A DNA stretch of 64,000 nt from Actinomycetes bacterium (GCA_023386365.1 JAEWJX010000118.1:1-64000); one strand, 5' to 3'; counted from the first letter of the stretch, positions 42,830 to 51,863 are shown. Notes: generated by a model from the letters alone, not told the origin. Translations and numbers: made by a program.

Positions 42830-44365
42830 TCAGTCGGCGAGGAAGGCCTGCAGCTTCTCCACCGCCTGGTCGATGCTGAACGTCGCCGCCCGCTGTCGGG
42901 GCGGGAACTCGTGGAACGTGTCGAGGAACTGCGACACGATCATCGTCGACGCCAGCACCAGGTACACACGGTCGATCATCCAGTCGTAGTACGAGTTCGA
43001 CGTCATCCGCGCGCGCTCGTACGGGTCGGTGCGCAGGTTGAAGAGCAACGGCACCCGCAATTGCACGAACGGCTCCGCCCACACCTGCAGCGTGCCCGGC
43101 ACCCGCTGCTCCATGAAGACGACCTTCCAGTTGTCGAACCGCAGCGCCAGCACATCCCCGTCGTCCGAGAAGTACACGAGACCCTGGCGCGGACTCTTGT
43201 CGACCTCGCCGGTGAGATACGGGAGCAGGTTGTAGCCGTCGATGTGCACCTTGAAGGTGTCGTCGCCGATCGTCTTGCCCGCCTTCAGGTCGTCGACCAC
43301 CGTCGTGTCGCCGGCCGCGGCGAGCAGCGTAGGCAACCAGTCGTGGTGCTGGATGATCTCGTTCGAGACCGACCCCGCCTCGATGTGGCCGGGCCAGCGG
43401 ATCATCTCCGGAACCCGGAACGCGCCCTCCCAGTTGGTGTTCTTCTCACTGCGGAACGGGGTCATGCCGCCGTCGGGCCAGGTGTTCATGTGCGGGCCGT
43501 TGTCGGTCGAGTAGATGACGATCGTGTCCTCGGCGATGCCCAGCGCATCCAGCTGGTCGAGCAGGTCGCCCACCAGGTTGTCGTGGTCGATCATCGTGTC
43601 GTGGTACTGCGACTGCCACCGCCCCGCCTGGCCGACACTCTCCGGCTTGGTGTGGGTGCGCAGGTGCATGTGGGTGGTGTTCATCCACACGAAGAACGGT
43701 GTCTCCGCCTCCACCTGGCGCGCGATGAAGTCTTTCGCCGCATCCGCGAACTCGTCGTCGACCGTCTCCATCCGCTTCGCCGTGAGGGGGCCGGTGTCTT
43801 CGATGCGCTGCTTGCCGCGCCGACCGTAGCGGCCGTCGTCGGTGTCGTCGTCTTCCTCGGTGGCCCACGAGTGGATCACGCCGCGCGGCCGCACCAACTG
43901 GTTGAAGCCGGGGAAGTCCTCCGTGCTCGGCCAGTCGGCCTTCTCCGGCTCCTCCTCCGCGTTCAGGTGGTAGAGGTTGCCGAAGAACTCGTCGAACCCG
44001 TGCACCGTCGGCAGGAACTCGTTGCGGTCGCCGAGGTGGTTCTTGCCGAACTGTCCCGTGGCGTAGCCGAGCGGCTTCAGCAGTTGCGCGATGGTCGGGT
44101 CACCCGCCTGCAGTCCGATCGGCGAACCGGGTACCCCCACCTTGCTGAGGCCGGTGCGGAACACGCTCTGGCCGGTGATGAACGACGAGCGCCCGGCGGT
44201 GCAGCTCTGCTCGCCGTATGAATCGGTGAAGCGCATCCCCTCGCTCGCGATACGGTCGATGTGGGGGGTGCGGTAGCCCATCAGGCCGTCGCTGTAACAA
44301 CTGAGGTTGCTGATGCCGATGTCGTCTCCCCAGATGACGAGGATGTTGGGCTGGCCTCCGGGCAT
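42830..44365 (-). CDS. type I (formylglycine) arylsulfatase
   Basis: 511-residue alkaline-phosphatase-fold sulfatase. Calcium-binding aspartates are at GDDIG near the N-terminus and in STDNGPHMNTW. The nucleophile motif is C55-T-A-G-R59, an alanine variant of C-x-P-x-R; C55 would be oxidised to formylglycine by an activating enzyme not seen in this window. There is no signal peptide, so it is cytosolic unless exported in another way. GGAG lies 7 nt before the ATG. Substrate unknown; a phosphonate hydrolase activity cannot be excluded. Confidence 0.9.
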   Translation of the reverse strand: MPGGQPNILVIWGDDIGISNLSCYSDGLMGYRTPHIDRIASEGMRFTDSYGEQSCTAGRSSFITGQSVFRTGLSKVGVPGSPIGLQAGDPTIAQLLKPLGYATGQFGKNHLGDRNEFLPTVHGFDEFFGNLYHLNAEEEPEKADWPSTEDFPGFNQLVRPRGVIHSWATEEDDDTDDGRYGRRGKQRIEDTGPLTAKRMETVDDEFADAAKDFIARQVEAETPFFVWMNTTHMHLRTHTKPESVGQAGRWQSQYHDTMIDHDNLVGDLLDQLDALGIAEDTIVIYSTDNGPHMNTWPDGGMTPFRSEKNTNWEGAFRVPEMIRWPGHIEAGSVSNEIIQHHDWLPTLLAAAGDTTVVDDLKAGKTIGDDTFKVHIDGYNLLPYLTGEVDKSPRQGLVYFSDDGDVLALRFDNWKVVFMEQRVPGTLQVWAEPFVQLRVPLLFNLRTDPYERARMTSNSYYDWMIDRVYLVLASTMIVSQFLDTFHEFPPRQRAATFSIDQAVEKLQAFLAD

Positions 44366-44420
44366 GGTGCACTCCTTCGATCGCGTGCCTCCACGGTGCC
44401 CCCGATCCCGCGTCGCGGCA

Positions 44421-46307
44421 TCACCCGGAGCGGATGAATGAGGGTGTGGCGGCCGGCACGACGAGGCCGGTCGGCGGCCCGGTCAGCGCTCGCAGGGCGT
44501 AGAGGATGGTCGCGAGGTCCACGGCCTCCTGGATCAGGGCCCCGGCGACTGCCGGGATGACGCCGGTGGTGGCGACCAGCATCAGTCCGATGCTGAGCGC
44601 GATGCCGATCCAGATCGCCGCATAGGCGACCCGCAGCGTGTGGCGCCCGATCGAGATGGCGTCGGCGACACCCCCCAGCGAGTCCCTCAGGATCACGGCA
44701 TCGGCGGCCTCACCCGCCGCAGTCGAACCTTTCGCGCCCATCGCGATCCCGACGTCGGCGGCCGCCAGAACGGGCGCGTCGTTCACCCCGTCACCCACCA
44801 TCAGCACGGGGCGGGGTCGCATCTCGGCGGCGAGACGCACCTTCTCGGGCGGCAGGAGTTCGGCGAACACCTCGGTGATTCCCACCTCGCGGGCCACCGC
44901 ATCCGCCGTCGGTTGCGCGTCGCCGGTGAGGATCGCGACCCGCTCCACGCCGCGCGATCGCAGCCATTCGACGACGGCGCGCGACTCGGGTCGCGGATCG
45001 TCGGCGAGCAGGAGCGTCCCGGCAAAATGGCCGTCGACCGCGACATACGCGGCCGCCTCACCCGCGTCGATGGGGCGCCGCACGGTGTCGGGTGCGATAG
45101 AGGCGACGTAGGCGGGCTTGCCCACCACCACGGTGTGGCCGTCGATCACCGCCGTCACACCGTTCGTGGCCTCCTCGCGGGCGTCCACGGCGGGACGCGG
45201 CGGGATGCCGCGATCGGCGGCAGCGCGGCGGATGCCATCGGCGAGCACATGGCTGGAGTACTGCTCCGCAGAGGCGGCGAGCGCGAGGAGTTCGTCGGCG
45301 TCTCCCCCGGCGAAGGGCTCGACGGCGACGAGGTCGGGTCGGCCCTCCGTCAGAGTCCCGGTCTTGTCGAACGCCACCGATCGGATGCCGGCGAGCTGTT
45401 CGACGACCGCCCCGCCCTTCACGATGATGCCAGCCTTCGCGGCACGCGAGAGCCCTCCGAGGAAAGCGACCGGGGCCGCGATCAGCAGGGGGCACGGGGT
45501 GGCCAGCACGAGCACCTCGGCGAACCGCGTCGGGTCGCCCGAGATCCCCCACGCCGCACCCGCGATCACCAGGGAGACCGCGGTGAACGGGATGGCGAAA
45601 CGGTCGGCGAGCCGAACGGTCGGCGCGCGGTCCTCCTGCGCCTGCTTCACGAGCTCGACGATCTGCTGGTACTGGCTGTCGGCGCTGCGCCGCAGAGCCC
45701 GGATGCGGACCGCGCGGGTGCCGTTCACCGATCCGGAGAGCACCTCGTCGCCGACGGTGCGATGAGCGGGGAGGCTCTCGCCGGTGAGGGAGGACTCGTC
45801 GAACGATCCGTCCTCGCTGAGCAGCTCACCATCGACCGGAACGATCTCGGACGGGCGCACCAACAGCACATCCCCCACCTGCACCTCGTCGGCCTGGGTG
45901 TCCTCCACCTCATCGCTGTCGGAGAGCGGATGCACGAGCACGTGAGCGAGCTGCGGCGAGCGATCGAGCAGCGCGGTGAGTTCGCGTGTGGCGCGTCGGC
46001 CCGCGTAGTCCTCGAGGGCCTCGCCACCCGACAGCATCAGCACGATCACGAGTGAGGCGATGTACTCGCCCACCGCGAGCGTCGCGATCATCGCCACCAC
46101 GGCGAGGATGTCGAGGCCGACGTGGCCGCGCAGCACGTCGCGCACCATCCCGATCAGCGTCCAGGCGATCACCCCGCTCACGTAGACGATGGCGATCCAC
46201 TTCGACGGTTGCGCGAATCCGGCCAGATCCAGGCCCAGCACCACGACCAGGACGACGACGGTGATCCACACGACCGGGTACCGGGCGATCAGGTGAACGA
46301 ACCCCAC
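44421..46307 (-). CDS. heavy-metal P1B-type ATPase without metal-binding tail
   Basis: 628-residue metal pump. The actuator motif is T175-G-E-S, the phosphorylation site is D314 in DKTGTLT, and the hinge is GDGVNDAP. The ion-binding helix has T270-P-C-P instead of the CPC of copper/zinc pumps; TPC is the signature of a small P1B subgroup linked to Ni/Fe/Co. No N-terminal metal-binding domain is present. The GTG start has a weak CAGAGT box 6 nt upstream. It lies beside a 219-bp AT-rich gap and is not in an operon. Confidence 0.88.
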   Translation of the reverse strand: MGFVHLIARYPVVWITVVVLVVVLGLDLAGFAQPSKWIAIVYVSGVIAWTLIGMVRDVLRGHVGLDILAVVAMIATLAVGEYIASLVIVLMLSGGEALEDYAGRRATRELTALLDRSPQLAHVLVHPLSDSDEVEDTQADEVQVGDVLLVRPSEIVPVDGELLSEDGSFDESSLTGESLPAHRTVGDEVLSGSVNGTRAVRIRALRRSADSQYQQIVELVKQAQEDRAPTVRLADRFAIPFTAVSLVIAGAAWGISGDPTRFAEVLVLATPCPLLIAAPVAFLGGLSRAAKAGIIVKGGAVVEQLAGIRSVAFDKTGTLTEGRPDLVAVEPFAGGDADELLALAASAEQYSSHVLADGIRRAAADRGIPPRPAVDAREEATNGVTAVIDGHTVVVGKPAYVASIAPDTVRRPIDAGEAAAYVAVDGHFAGTLLLADDPRPESRAVVEWLRSRGVERVAILTGDAQPTADAVAREVGITEVFAELLPPEKVRLAAEMRPRPVLMVGDGVNDAPVLAAADVGIAMGAKGSTAAGEAADAVILRDSLGGVADAISIGRHTLRVAYAAIWIGIALSIGLMLVATTGVIPAVAGALIQEAVDLATILYALRALTGPPTGLVVPAATPSFIRSG

Positions 46308-46535
46308 CCTGACACTCTGGCACCGCTCTCAACGAACTCGCAGAAAAATAACGGTCTGATAACTAGACAGCGTTACCTTCCCGTTATACATTTCAAGTGC
46401 TTGATTCGTTTGCTGTGGCGAACCAAGCGGAATGTGATTGCAGGACACTCTTGGTGCAAGGGAGAGGGTCGGCCGCGCGCCTCTGCGGCCGGCCCTCAAT
46501 CACCTTAAAGAGCAGTCGTCCGTAGAGTGATCCTC
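46308..46535. other. AT-rich intergenic region, possible small RNA
   Basis: About 230 bp without a gene, clearly richer in A and T than the rest. ATAACGG (46350 region) and CCGTTAT (46380 region) form an inverted repeat, followed by a 70-bp unstructured part and a strong hairpin at 46466-46495. This could be a small transcript ending at the hairpin, or a relic of transferred DNA. No conserved ORF is evident on either strand. Confidence 0.4.
46466..46495. terminator. 11-bp GC-rich hairpin
   Basis: GGGTCGGCCGC (46466-46476) pairs with GCGGCCGGCCC (46485-46495), one G-U pair, 8-nt loop. It stands 40 bp before the MarR start with no gene ending before it on the plus strand, so it may end a small RNA or isolate the MarR-phr operon. 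Confidence 0.6.
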
Positions 46536-46976
46536 GTGAGTGAACGCACCGACGCCGTCGACGCCTGGGAATCGCTCTACCGCGCGCAGGTCGCAGTGCT
46601 GCGGCAGCTGCTGACCGAGTTCCCGGATGACGAGGTCTCGTTCACCGAGTACGACGTGCTCTTCAACCTGTACCGGCAGAGCGACCGCGCCCTCCGCATC
46701 CGCGACCTCAACCGGCACCTGCTGCTCACCCAGCCGAGCGTGAGCCGACTGCTCGACCGCCTCGCCTCACGCGGCATCGTCACGAAGACCCCCGACCCCC
46801 GCGACGCGCGCGGCACCATCGTCACCCTCACGGATCGCGGAGCCGAGGTGTTCCGCCGCGTCGGGGCCCAGCACGGACGCTCGATCATCGCCCGGATGTC
46901 GGTGCTGAGCCGCGAGGAGCAGCAGCAACTCGCGCGACTCACCGAGAAGCTGCGCGCCGGAGCCTCCCCCGGGTGA
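46536..46976 (+). CDS. MarR-family regulator of the photolyase operon
   Basis: 146-residue winged-helix protein: FTEYDVLFNLYRQSDRALRIRDLNRHLLLTQPSVSRLLDRLASRGIV and the wing DPRDARGTIVTLT match MarR proteins. TAGAGT (46523-46528) is 7 nt before the GTG at 46536, so this start is preferred over an in-frame GTG at 46527. It overlaps the photolyase gene by 4 bp (GTGA). A light- or stress-responsive repressor is suggested only by this linkage. Confidence 0.9.
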   Translation: MSERTDAVDAWESLYRAQVAVLRQLLTEFPDDEVSFTEYDVLFNLYRQSDRALRIRDLNRHLLLTQPSVSRLLDRLASRGIVTKTPDPRDARGTIVTLTDRGAEVFRRVGAQHGRSIIARMSVLSREEQQQLARLTEKLRAGASPG

Positions 46977-48316
46977 GCGACGCACCGACGCTCGTCTGGT
47001 TCCGCGACGACCTGAGGGTCGCCGACCACCCGGCGCTGCACGCCGCCGCAGACAGCGGCCGCGACGTGATCGCCGTCTACGTGTACGACGAGCACGGAGA
47101 CGGGGTGCGTGCACCGGGTGCGGCCGCGCGCTGGTGGCTGCACCATTCGCTCGCCGCGCTGGGCACCGAGCTCGCCGCGCTCGGCGTGCCCCTGGTGCTG
47201 CGTCGCGGGCTCGCCGCCGAGGTGATCCCCTCACTCGTGGCAGAGACCGGCGCCGACGCGGTGCTCTGGAACCGGCGCTACAGCCCAGCACGCGCGATCG
47301 ACGCCCGGCTCAAGAGCGGACTCCGCGAGGCGGATGTCGACGCGCGGTCCCTGCCGGGCGACGTGCTCGCCGAACCGCAGGACGTGCGCACCGCATCCGG
47401 GACCGCCTACAAGGTGTTCACCCCGTTCTGGAACTCGCTGCGCGGCTACCCTGTGGCGTCGCCCCTGCCGGCGCCCGACGGCATCCGGGGTGCATCCGAC
47501 GCGCCCGACTCCGACGAGCTCGACGCGTGGGGGCTACTGCCTCACGCCCCCGACTGGGCCGGCGGGCTCCGCGCCACGTGGACGCCCGGCGAAGCCGCCG
47601 CCCGCGAACGCCTCGACGCGTTCGCCCAGGAGTTGGCCGGCTACGCCGACCGCGACCTGCCGGCCGTCGACGCCACCTCCCGCCTCAGCCCCCGGTTGCG
47701 GTGGGGCGAGCTCTCCCCCCGCCAGGTGTGGCACCGCATCCGCGCCGCCGGCGGCACGCAGTCGGACGAATTCCTGCGGGAACTCGGGTGGCGTGATTTC
47801 TTCCGCCACACCCTCTTCCACGAGCCCCAGCTGGCCACCCGCAACCTGCGGCCCGAGTTCGACCTCTTCCCGTGGGCCGAACCCGACGCCGACGAGCTGC
47901 GCGCCTGGCAGCACGGGCGCACCGGCATCCCGCTCGTCGACGCGGGGATGCGGGAGCTCTGGCACACCGGCACCATGCACAACCGGGTGCGGATGAGTGC
48001 CGCCAGCTTCCTCATCAAGAACCTGCTCATCGACTGGCGGGTGGGTGAGCAGTGGTTCTGGGACACCCTCGTCGACGCCGACGAAGCCTCCAACCCCGGC
48101 AACTGGCAGTGGGTGGCCGGCAGCGGGCAGGACGCCGCCCCCTACTTCCGCATCTTCAACCCCGAGCGACAGGCCGGGCGCTTCGACCCGGACGGTGTCT
48201 ACCAGCGTCGGTGGATCCCCGAGCTGGACACCGACGCGTACCCGGAGCCCATCGTCGACCTGAAGGAGACGCGCGAGGCGGCGCTGGCCGCCTACGAGAC
48301 CATCAAGCGACGCTGA
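46973..48316 (+). CDS. phr: deoxyribodipyrimidine photolyase (CPD class I)
   Basis: 447-residue flavoenzyme that repairs UV dimers with blue light. The N-terminal antenna domain starts LVWFRDDLRVADHPAL. The C-terminal FAD domain has the SRLSPRLRWGELSPRQVW segment, the RELGWRDFFRH motif, the IPLVDAGMRELWHTGTMHNRVRM segment and the terminal tryptophan-rich NWQWVAGSGQDAAPYFRIFNP motif. All classical FAD- and CPD-contact regions are present. It is co-translated with the MarR regulator. Confidence 0.95.
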   Translation: MSDAPTLVWFRDDLRVADHPALHAAADSGRDVIAVYVYDEHGDGVRAPGAAARWWLHHSLAALGTELAALGVPLVLRRGLAAEVIPSLVAETGADAVLWNRRYSPARAIDARLKSGLREADVDARSLPGDVLAEPQDVRTASGTAYKVFTPFWNSLRGYPVASPLPAPDGIRGASDAPDSDELDAWGLLPHAPDWAGGLRATWTPGEAAARERLDAFAQELAGYADRDLPAVDATSRLSPRLRWGELSPRQVWHRIRAAGGTQSDEFLRELGWRDFFRHTLFHEPQLATRNLRPEFDLFPWAEPDADELRAWQHGRTGIPLVDAGMRELWHTGTMHNRVRMSAASFLIKNLLIDWRVGEQWFWDTLVDADEASNPGNWQWVAGSGQDAAPYFRIFNPERQAGRFDPDGVYQRRWIPELDTDAYPEPIVDLKETREAALAAYETIKRR

Positions 48317-48321
48317 CGGTG

Positions 48322-48358
48322 GGTTTCGATACGCCGCGCTGCGCGCGGCTACTCAACC
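48322..48358. repeat. Microbacteriaceae-type palindromic repeat, copy 2
   Basis: GGTTTCGATACGC at the left and GGCTACTCAACC at the right, enclosing the palindromic CGCGCTGCGCGCG. It fills the gap between the convergent photolyase and PsuK-like genes and may end transcription. Copy 1 is at 39974-40012; a partial right end in reverse orientation (CTGAGTAGC) is at the end of menC near 18130. Confidence 0.75.
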
Positions 48359-49246
48359 AGCGAAGAGAGGGCGGCCGCCGATGACGGTCACCGCGCAGGC
48401 GGCGACGAACACACCCGTGTGGGCGGCCTCGACCGCATCCCAGCGCCCCACCCACGACTCGAGGAAGCCCGCGGTGAACGCGTCGCCCGCACCCGTCGGG
48501 TCGACCATGCGCGCGGCGGGCGCCGGCACATGCACCGGGTCGCCGCCATCGGTCACCACCAGTACCCCGTCCGAACCGAGCGTCAACGCCACCACGGGGA
48601 ACCGGCGACCGAGGGCACGCGCGGCGGCCTCCGCATCGTCGACACCCGACAGCAGGCGCGCCTCGGCCAGGTTCGGGAACAGCAGCGTCGTGCCGTCGAT
48701 CGCCTCCGAGAACTTCTCCACACCGAAGTCGGAGATGTAGCCGGTGGATGCCGGGTTCACCGACACCGGCACGCCCGCCCGCTTCGCGCGCTCGATGAGC
48801 GCCCGGGTGTTCGCGGCCCCGAACCCGTCGAGGATCGAATAGCCGCTCACGTGGAGCACCGCCGCCTCCGCGAGCAGGTCGTCGGTGACCGTGTCGACCC
48901 GCAGTGCCGCGTTGGCGCCGCGCTCGGTGAGCATCGACCGCTCCTCGCCGTCGACGACGATGATGATCGTGCCGGTGGGGATGGCGTCCTCCACCTGCAG
49001 GTGCGGCTCCACCCCGCCCTCGCGGAAGACCCGCTCGTGCTCGGCCGCGTCGTGCGCACCGACGGCGCCCACGAAGTCGACGGCCACGCCGCGCGACCCG
49101 AGCCACGCGGCGGTGTTCGCCGCCGACCCACCGGGACGCGGGCGGATGCTCGACGGGGTGTCGGTGTCCGGCCGCACCGTGATGCGGGGCACGGCGACGA
49201 TGTCGTTGATGACGTCGCCGACGAGGACGATCCGGGAGCCGGTCAC
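48353..49246 (-). CDS. psuK: PfkB-family carbohydrate kinase, probable pseudouridine kinase
   Basis: 297-residue ribokinase-fold enzyme. RPGGSAANTAAWLG is the PfkB signature 1 and DPTGAGDAFTAGFL is the anion-hole/catalytic motif with the base D. Ribokinase, pseudouridine kinase and other sugar kinases share this layout; the PsuK call rests on the 4-bp overlap with psuG upstream. It is the last gene of the leftward lipid/nucleoside operon, and its end abuts the palindromic repeat. Confidence 0.82.
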   Translation of the reverse strand: MTGSRIVLVGDVINDIVAVPRITVRPDTDTPSSIRPRPGGSAANTAAWLGSRGVAVDFVGAVGAHDAAEHERVFREGGVEPHLQVEDAIPTGTIIIVVDGEERSMLTERGANAALRVDTVTDDLLAEAAVLHVSGYSILDGFGAANTRALIERAKRAGVPVSVNPASTGYISDFGVEKFSEAIDGTTLLFPNLAEARLLSGVDDAEAAARALGRRFPVVALTLGSDGVLVVTDGGDPVHVPAPAARMVDPTGAGDAFTAGFLESWVGRWDAVEAAHTGVFVAACAVTVIGGRPLFAG

Positions 49247-50160
49247 GGACGTGGCCCGATGCGCGACCAGGCCGTGGCGACATCCGCCGCCACACGCACG
49301 TTGTTGCGCGCCAGGTCGAGGTTGACCTCGAGGCTCTTGCCGCCCGACGCTTCGACGATGTAGCCGAGCAGGAACGGGGTGACGGCCTTGCCGCGCACCT
49401 CCGCCGCCTCGGCGGCGGCGAACGCGGTGGCGAGCACGCGGTCGTGCTCGGCCGGATCCCACTGCTGCTCGAGCGGGATCGGGTTCGCCAGCACGATGCC
49501 GGTGCGCGAACCGAACGCGTCGCGCGCGGCCATCACGGCGGCGACCTCGTCGGCGGTGTCGACCTTCCAGTCGAGCTCGAACCCGGACTCACGCAGCCAG
49601 AACGCGGGGAACGCGGTGGTGCCGTATCCGACCACCGGCACCGACAGGGTCTCGAGACGCTCGAGGGTGGCGGCGATGTCGAGCACGCTCTTCACGCCAG
49701 CGCTCACCACGGTGACCGGCGACGAGGCGAGGGTGGTGAGGTCGGCCGACTCGTCGAACGTGTCGGATGCGCCGCGGTGCACACCGCCGAGCCCACCGGT
49801 CGCGAACACGCGGACCCCGGCGAGACCCGCCAGGTGGGCGGTCGCGGCGACGGTGGTGGCACCCGAACGGCCGAGAGCGGCCAGGATCGGCAGGTCGCGC
49901 ACGGAGGCCTTCGTCAGGTCTTCCTCGGCGATGCGGCGCACGCCATCCGCGTCGAGACCGATCTGCGGCACCCCGTCGAGCACGGCGATCGTCGCGGGCG
50001 TCACACCCTTCTCGCGGAGGATCTCCTCGAACTCGACCGCCGCCTCGTGGTTACGGGGACGCGGCAGGCCGTGGCTGATGATGGTCGACTCGAGAGCGAC
50101 GACCGGTCGGCCGGCGGCGAGCGCGTCGGCGACCTCGGAGGAGACGTGGAAGGCGGTCAT
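49243..50160 (-). CDS. psuG: pseudouridine-5'-phosphate glycosidase
   Basis: Cleaves the C-C glycosidic bond of pseudouridine-5'-phosphate to uracil and ribose-5-phosphate. The 305-residue protein matches PsuG throughout: ALESTIISHGLPRP, the catalytic lysine region DLTKASVRDL, FATGGLGGVHRGA, SAGVKSVLDI and VGYGTTAFPAFW. The product uracil could feed Upp. ATG overlaps the stop of the alkyl-DHAP-synthase-like gene by 4 bp, an unexpected partner. Confidence 0.95.
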   Translation of the reverse strand: MTAFHVSSEVADALAAGRPVVALESTIISHGLPRPRNHEAAVEFEEILREKGVTPATIAVLDGVPQIGLDADGVRRIAEEDLTKASVRDLPILAALGRSGATTVAATAHLAGLAGVRVFATGGLGGVHRGASDTFDESADLTTLASSPVTVVSAGVKSVLDIAATLERLETLSVPVVGYGTTAFPAFWLRESGFELDWKVDTADEVAAVMAARDAFGSRTGIVLANPIPLEQQWDPAEHDRVLATAFAAAEAAEVRGKAVTPFLLGYIVEASGGKSLEVNLDLARNNVRVAADVATAWSRIGPRP

Positions 50161-51863
50161 CCCTCCACGTTAACCCGGACTTCGGGCACCACTTTGCCGG
50201 GGTTGAAGTTCTCGCCCGGGTCGGCGGATGCGAACAGGCCCCGCATGACGGCGACACCCTCCGACGAGATGTCCTGCTCGATCCACGGCGAATGCTCCAC
50301 GCCCACACCGTGGTGGTGCGAGATGGTGGCGCCGTTGTCGACGAACGCCTGCTGGATGGCCGACTTCACGACGTCGTACTCGCGCAGCGGCTCATCACCG
50401 AACACGAACGCGAACGTGAAGTACAGGCACGCGCCCGAATGGTACGAGTGAGAGAGGTGGGCCATGATCCACCCCTTCGTGCCGAGCTCGTCGTACGCCT
50501 TCTCGGCTGCGGCGATCGTCGCGTCGTACACGCCCGCCAACTTCGACCACGGTGCCGCCGTCTCGGAGACGTCGCCCGCGGCGCCCCGGTCGAGCAGGAA
50601 GTCGCGCAGGTACGGGGTGTCGAACTTCTTCTGGTCGTACAGCACGCCGGGACCCGTGCCCACGCCCATGCCGCCGTGCGCCTTCACGATCGCGCCGACC
50701 AGCTTCTTCTGCCGCTTCACATGCTCGGCGCCGCCCTCGAAGCCGATGAACGAGAGGCAGATGTCCTCCAGGTTCCACCCCTTCGACTTCATCAGCGCGG
50801 GCAGCACCTTGCCGGCGAGCAGCGCATCCATGCCGTGGCGTTCCTTGCTGGTCGCCATCGAGAAGCCGGTCTCGCGGTAGTCGGACACACGCGTGATGAT
50901 CGGCGACGCATCCGACTCGGAGATCGCCTGCATGGCCGCAAGTCCCGCGGCCCAGTTGGGGAAGAAGTACGCCTGGATCTCGCGCACCTCCGCCACCCGG
51001 TGCACCTGCGCGGTCACCTCGGTGATGACGCCGAGTCGCCCCTCCGAGCCGACGATCATCTCCCGCACGCTCGGGCCGGTGGATGCGGACGGGATCGCCG
51101 GGATCACCAGCACGCCGTCGCGGTCCGGATGCGAGGGGCGCACCACACGGAGGCCGCGCACGATCTGCGCGATGTCGCCGTACTTGTCCGACTGCATGCC
51201 CGACGAGCGGGTGGCCGCCCACCCACCGATCGTCGAGTGGGTGAAGCTGTCGGGGAAGTGCCCGATCGTCCACCCCTGGGCGGCGAGCTGCGCCTCCAAG
51301 TGCGGGCCGAGGGCACCGGCCTGGATGCGCGCGAGACCCGAATCGGCGTCGATCGACAGCACCTGGTTGAGCCGGCCGAGGTCGAGCGACACGACCGCGC
51401 GCGACTCGTCGGCGCGCGGCTCCAGGCTGCCTGCGATGTTGCTGCCGCCGCCGAACGGGATGATCACCGCGTCCTCGGCGACCGCCGCATCCACCACCCG
51501 CTGCACCTCGGCCTCGTCGGCCGGGTACACGACCACGTCGACCGCGCGGGCGATCTGGTTCGCGCGGATGCGCACCAGGTCGCGAAGGCTCTTGCCGTAG
51601 GTGTGCACCACGCGCTCCATCGCATCCGTGGCCACGTTGTCTTCGCCGACGATTCCGGCGAGCGCCGCCACGAACTCGGGGCGGGCGGCGGATGCGGCGA
51701 GGGTGACATCGTCGAACGCCGGCTGCTCAGCCTTCTGCGCGGTCGACAGATCCAGGCCCACCGCCTTCAGCACGAACGGCGCGAAACCGGGCTTGTCCTC
51801 GTGGTGGAAGCCGACGCCCTCGACGCCCCAGCCCCACCACTTCATGTGCTCGACGTCGGTCAC
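50157..51863 (-). CDS. alkyldihydroxyacetonephosphate synthase-like FAD enzyme
   Basis: 568-residue PCMH-type flavoprotein closely resembling AGPS, which swaps the acyl group of acyl-DHAP for a fatty alcohol to form the ether bond. Features: an N-terminal MKWWGWG lead, FAD-binding PFGGGSNIAGSL and GGWAATRSSGMQS, the active-site tyrosine region SHSYHSGACLYFTFAF, and the diagnostic HHHG in ATISHHHGVGVEH. The HHH motif separates AGPS from D-lactate/glycolate oxidases. The GTG start overlaps the acyltransferase stop by 4 bp. The reaction is inferred by homology; mycobacterial homologues exist without a settled function. Confidence 0.85.
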   Translation of the reverse strand: MTDVEHMKWWGWGVEGVGFHHEDKPGFAPFVLKAVGLDLSTAQKAEQPAFDDVTLAASAARPEFVAALAGIVGEDNVATDAMERVVHTYGKSLRDLVRIRANQIARAVDVVVYPADEAEVQRVVDAAVAEDAVIIPFGGGSNIAGSLEPRADESRAVVSLDLGRLNQVLSIDADSGLARIQAGALGPHLEAQLAAQGWTIGHFPDSFTHSTIGGWAATRSSGMQSDKYGDIAQIVRGLRVVRPSHPDRDGVLVIPAIPSASTGPSVREMIVGSEGRLGVITEVTAQVHRVAEVREIQAYFFPNWAAGLAAMQAISESDASPIITRVSDYRETGFSMATSKERHGMDALLAGKVLPALMKSKGWNLEDICLSFIGFEGGAEHVKRQKKLVGAIVKAHGGMGVGTGPGVLYDQKKFDTPYLRDFLLDRGAAGDVSETAAPWSKLAGVYDATIAAAEKAYDELGTKGWIMAHLSHSYHSGACLYFTFAFVFGDEPLREYDVVKSAIQQAFVDNGATISHHHGVGVEHSPWIEQDISSEGVAVMRGLFASADPGENFNPGKVVPEVRVNVEG

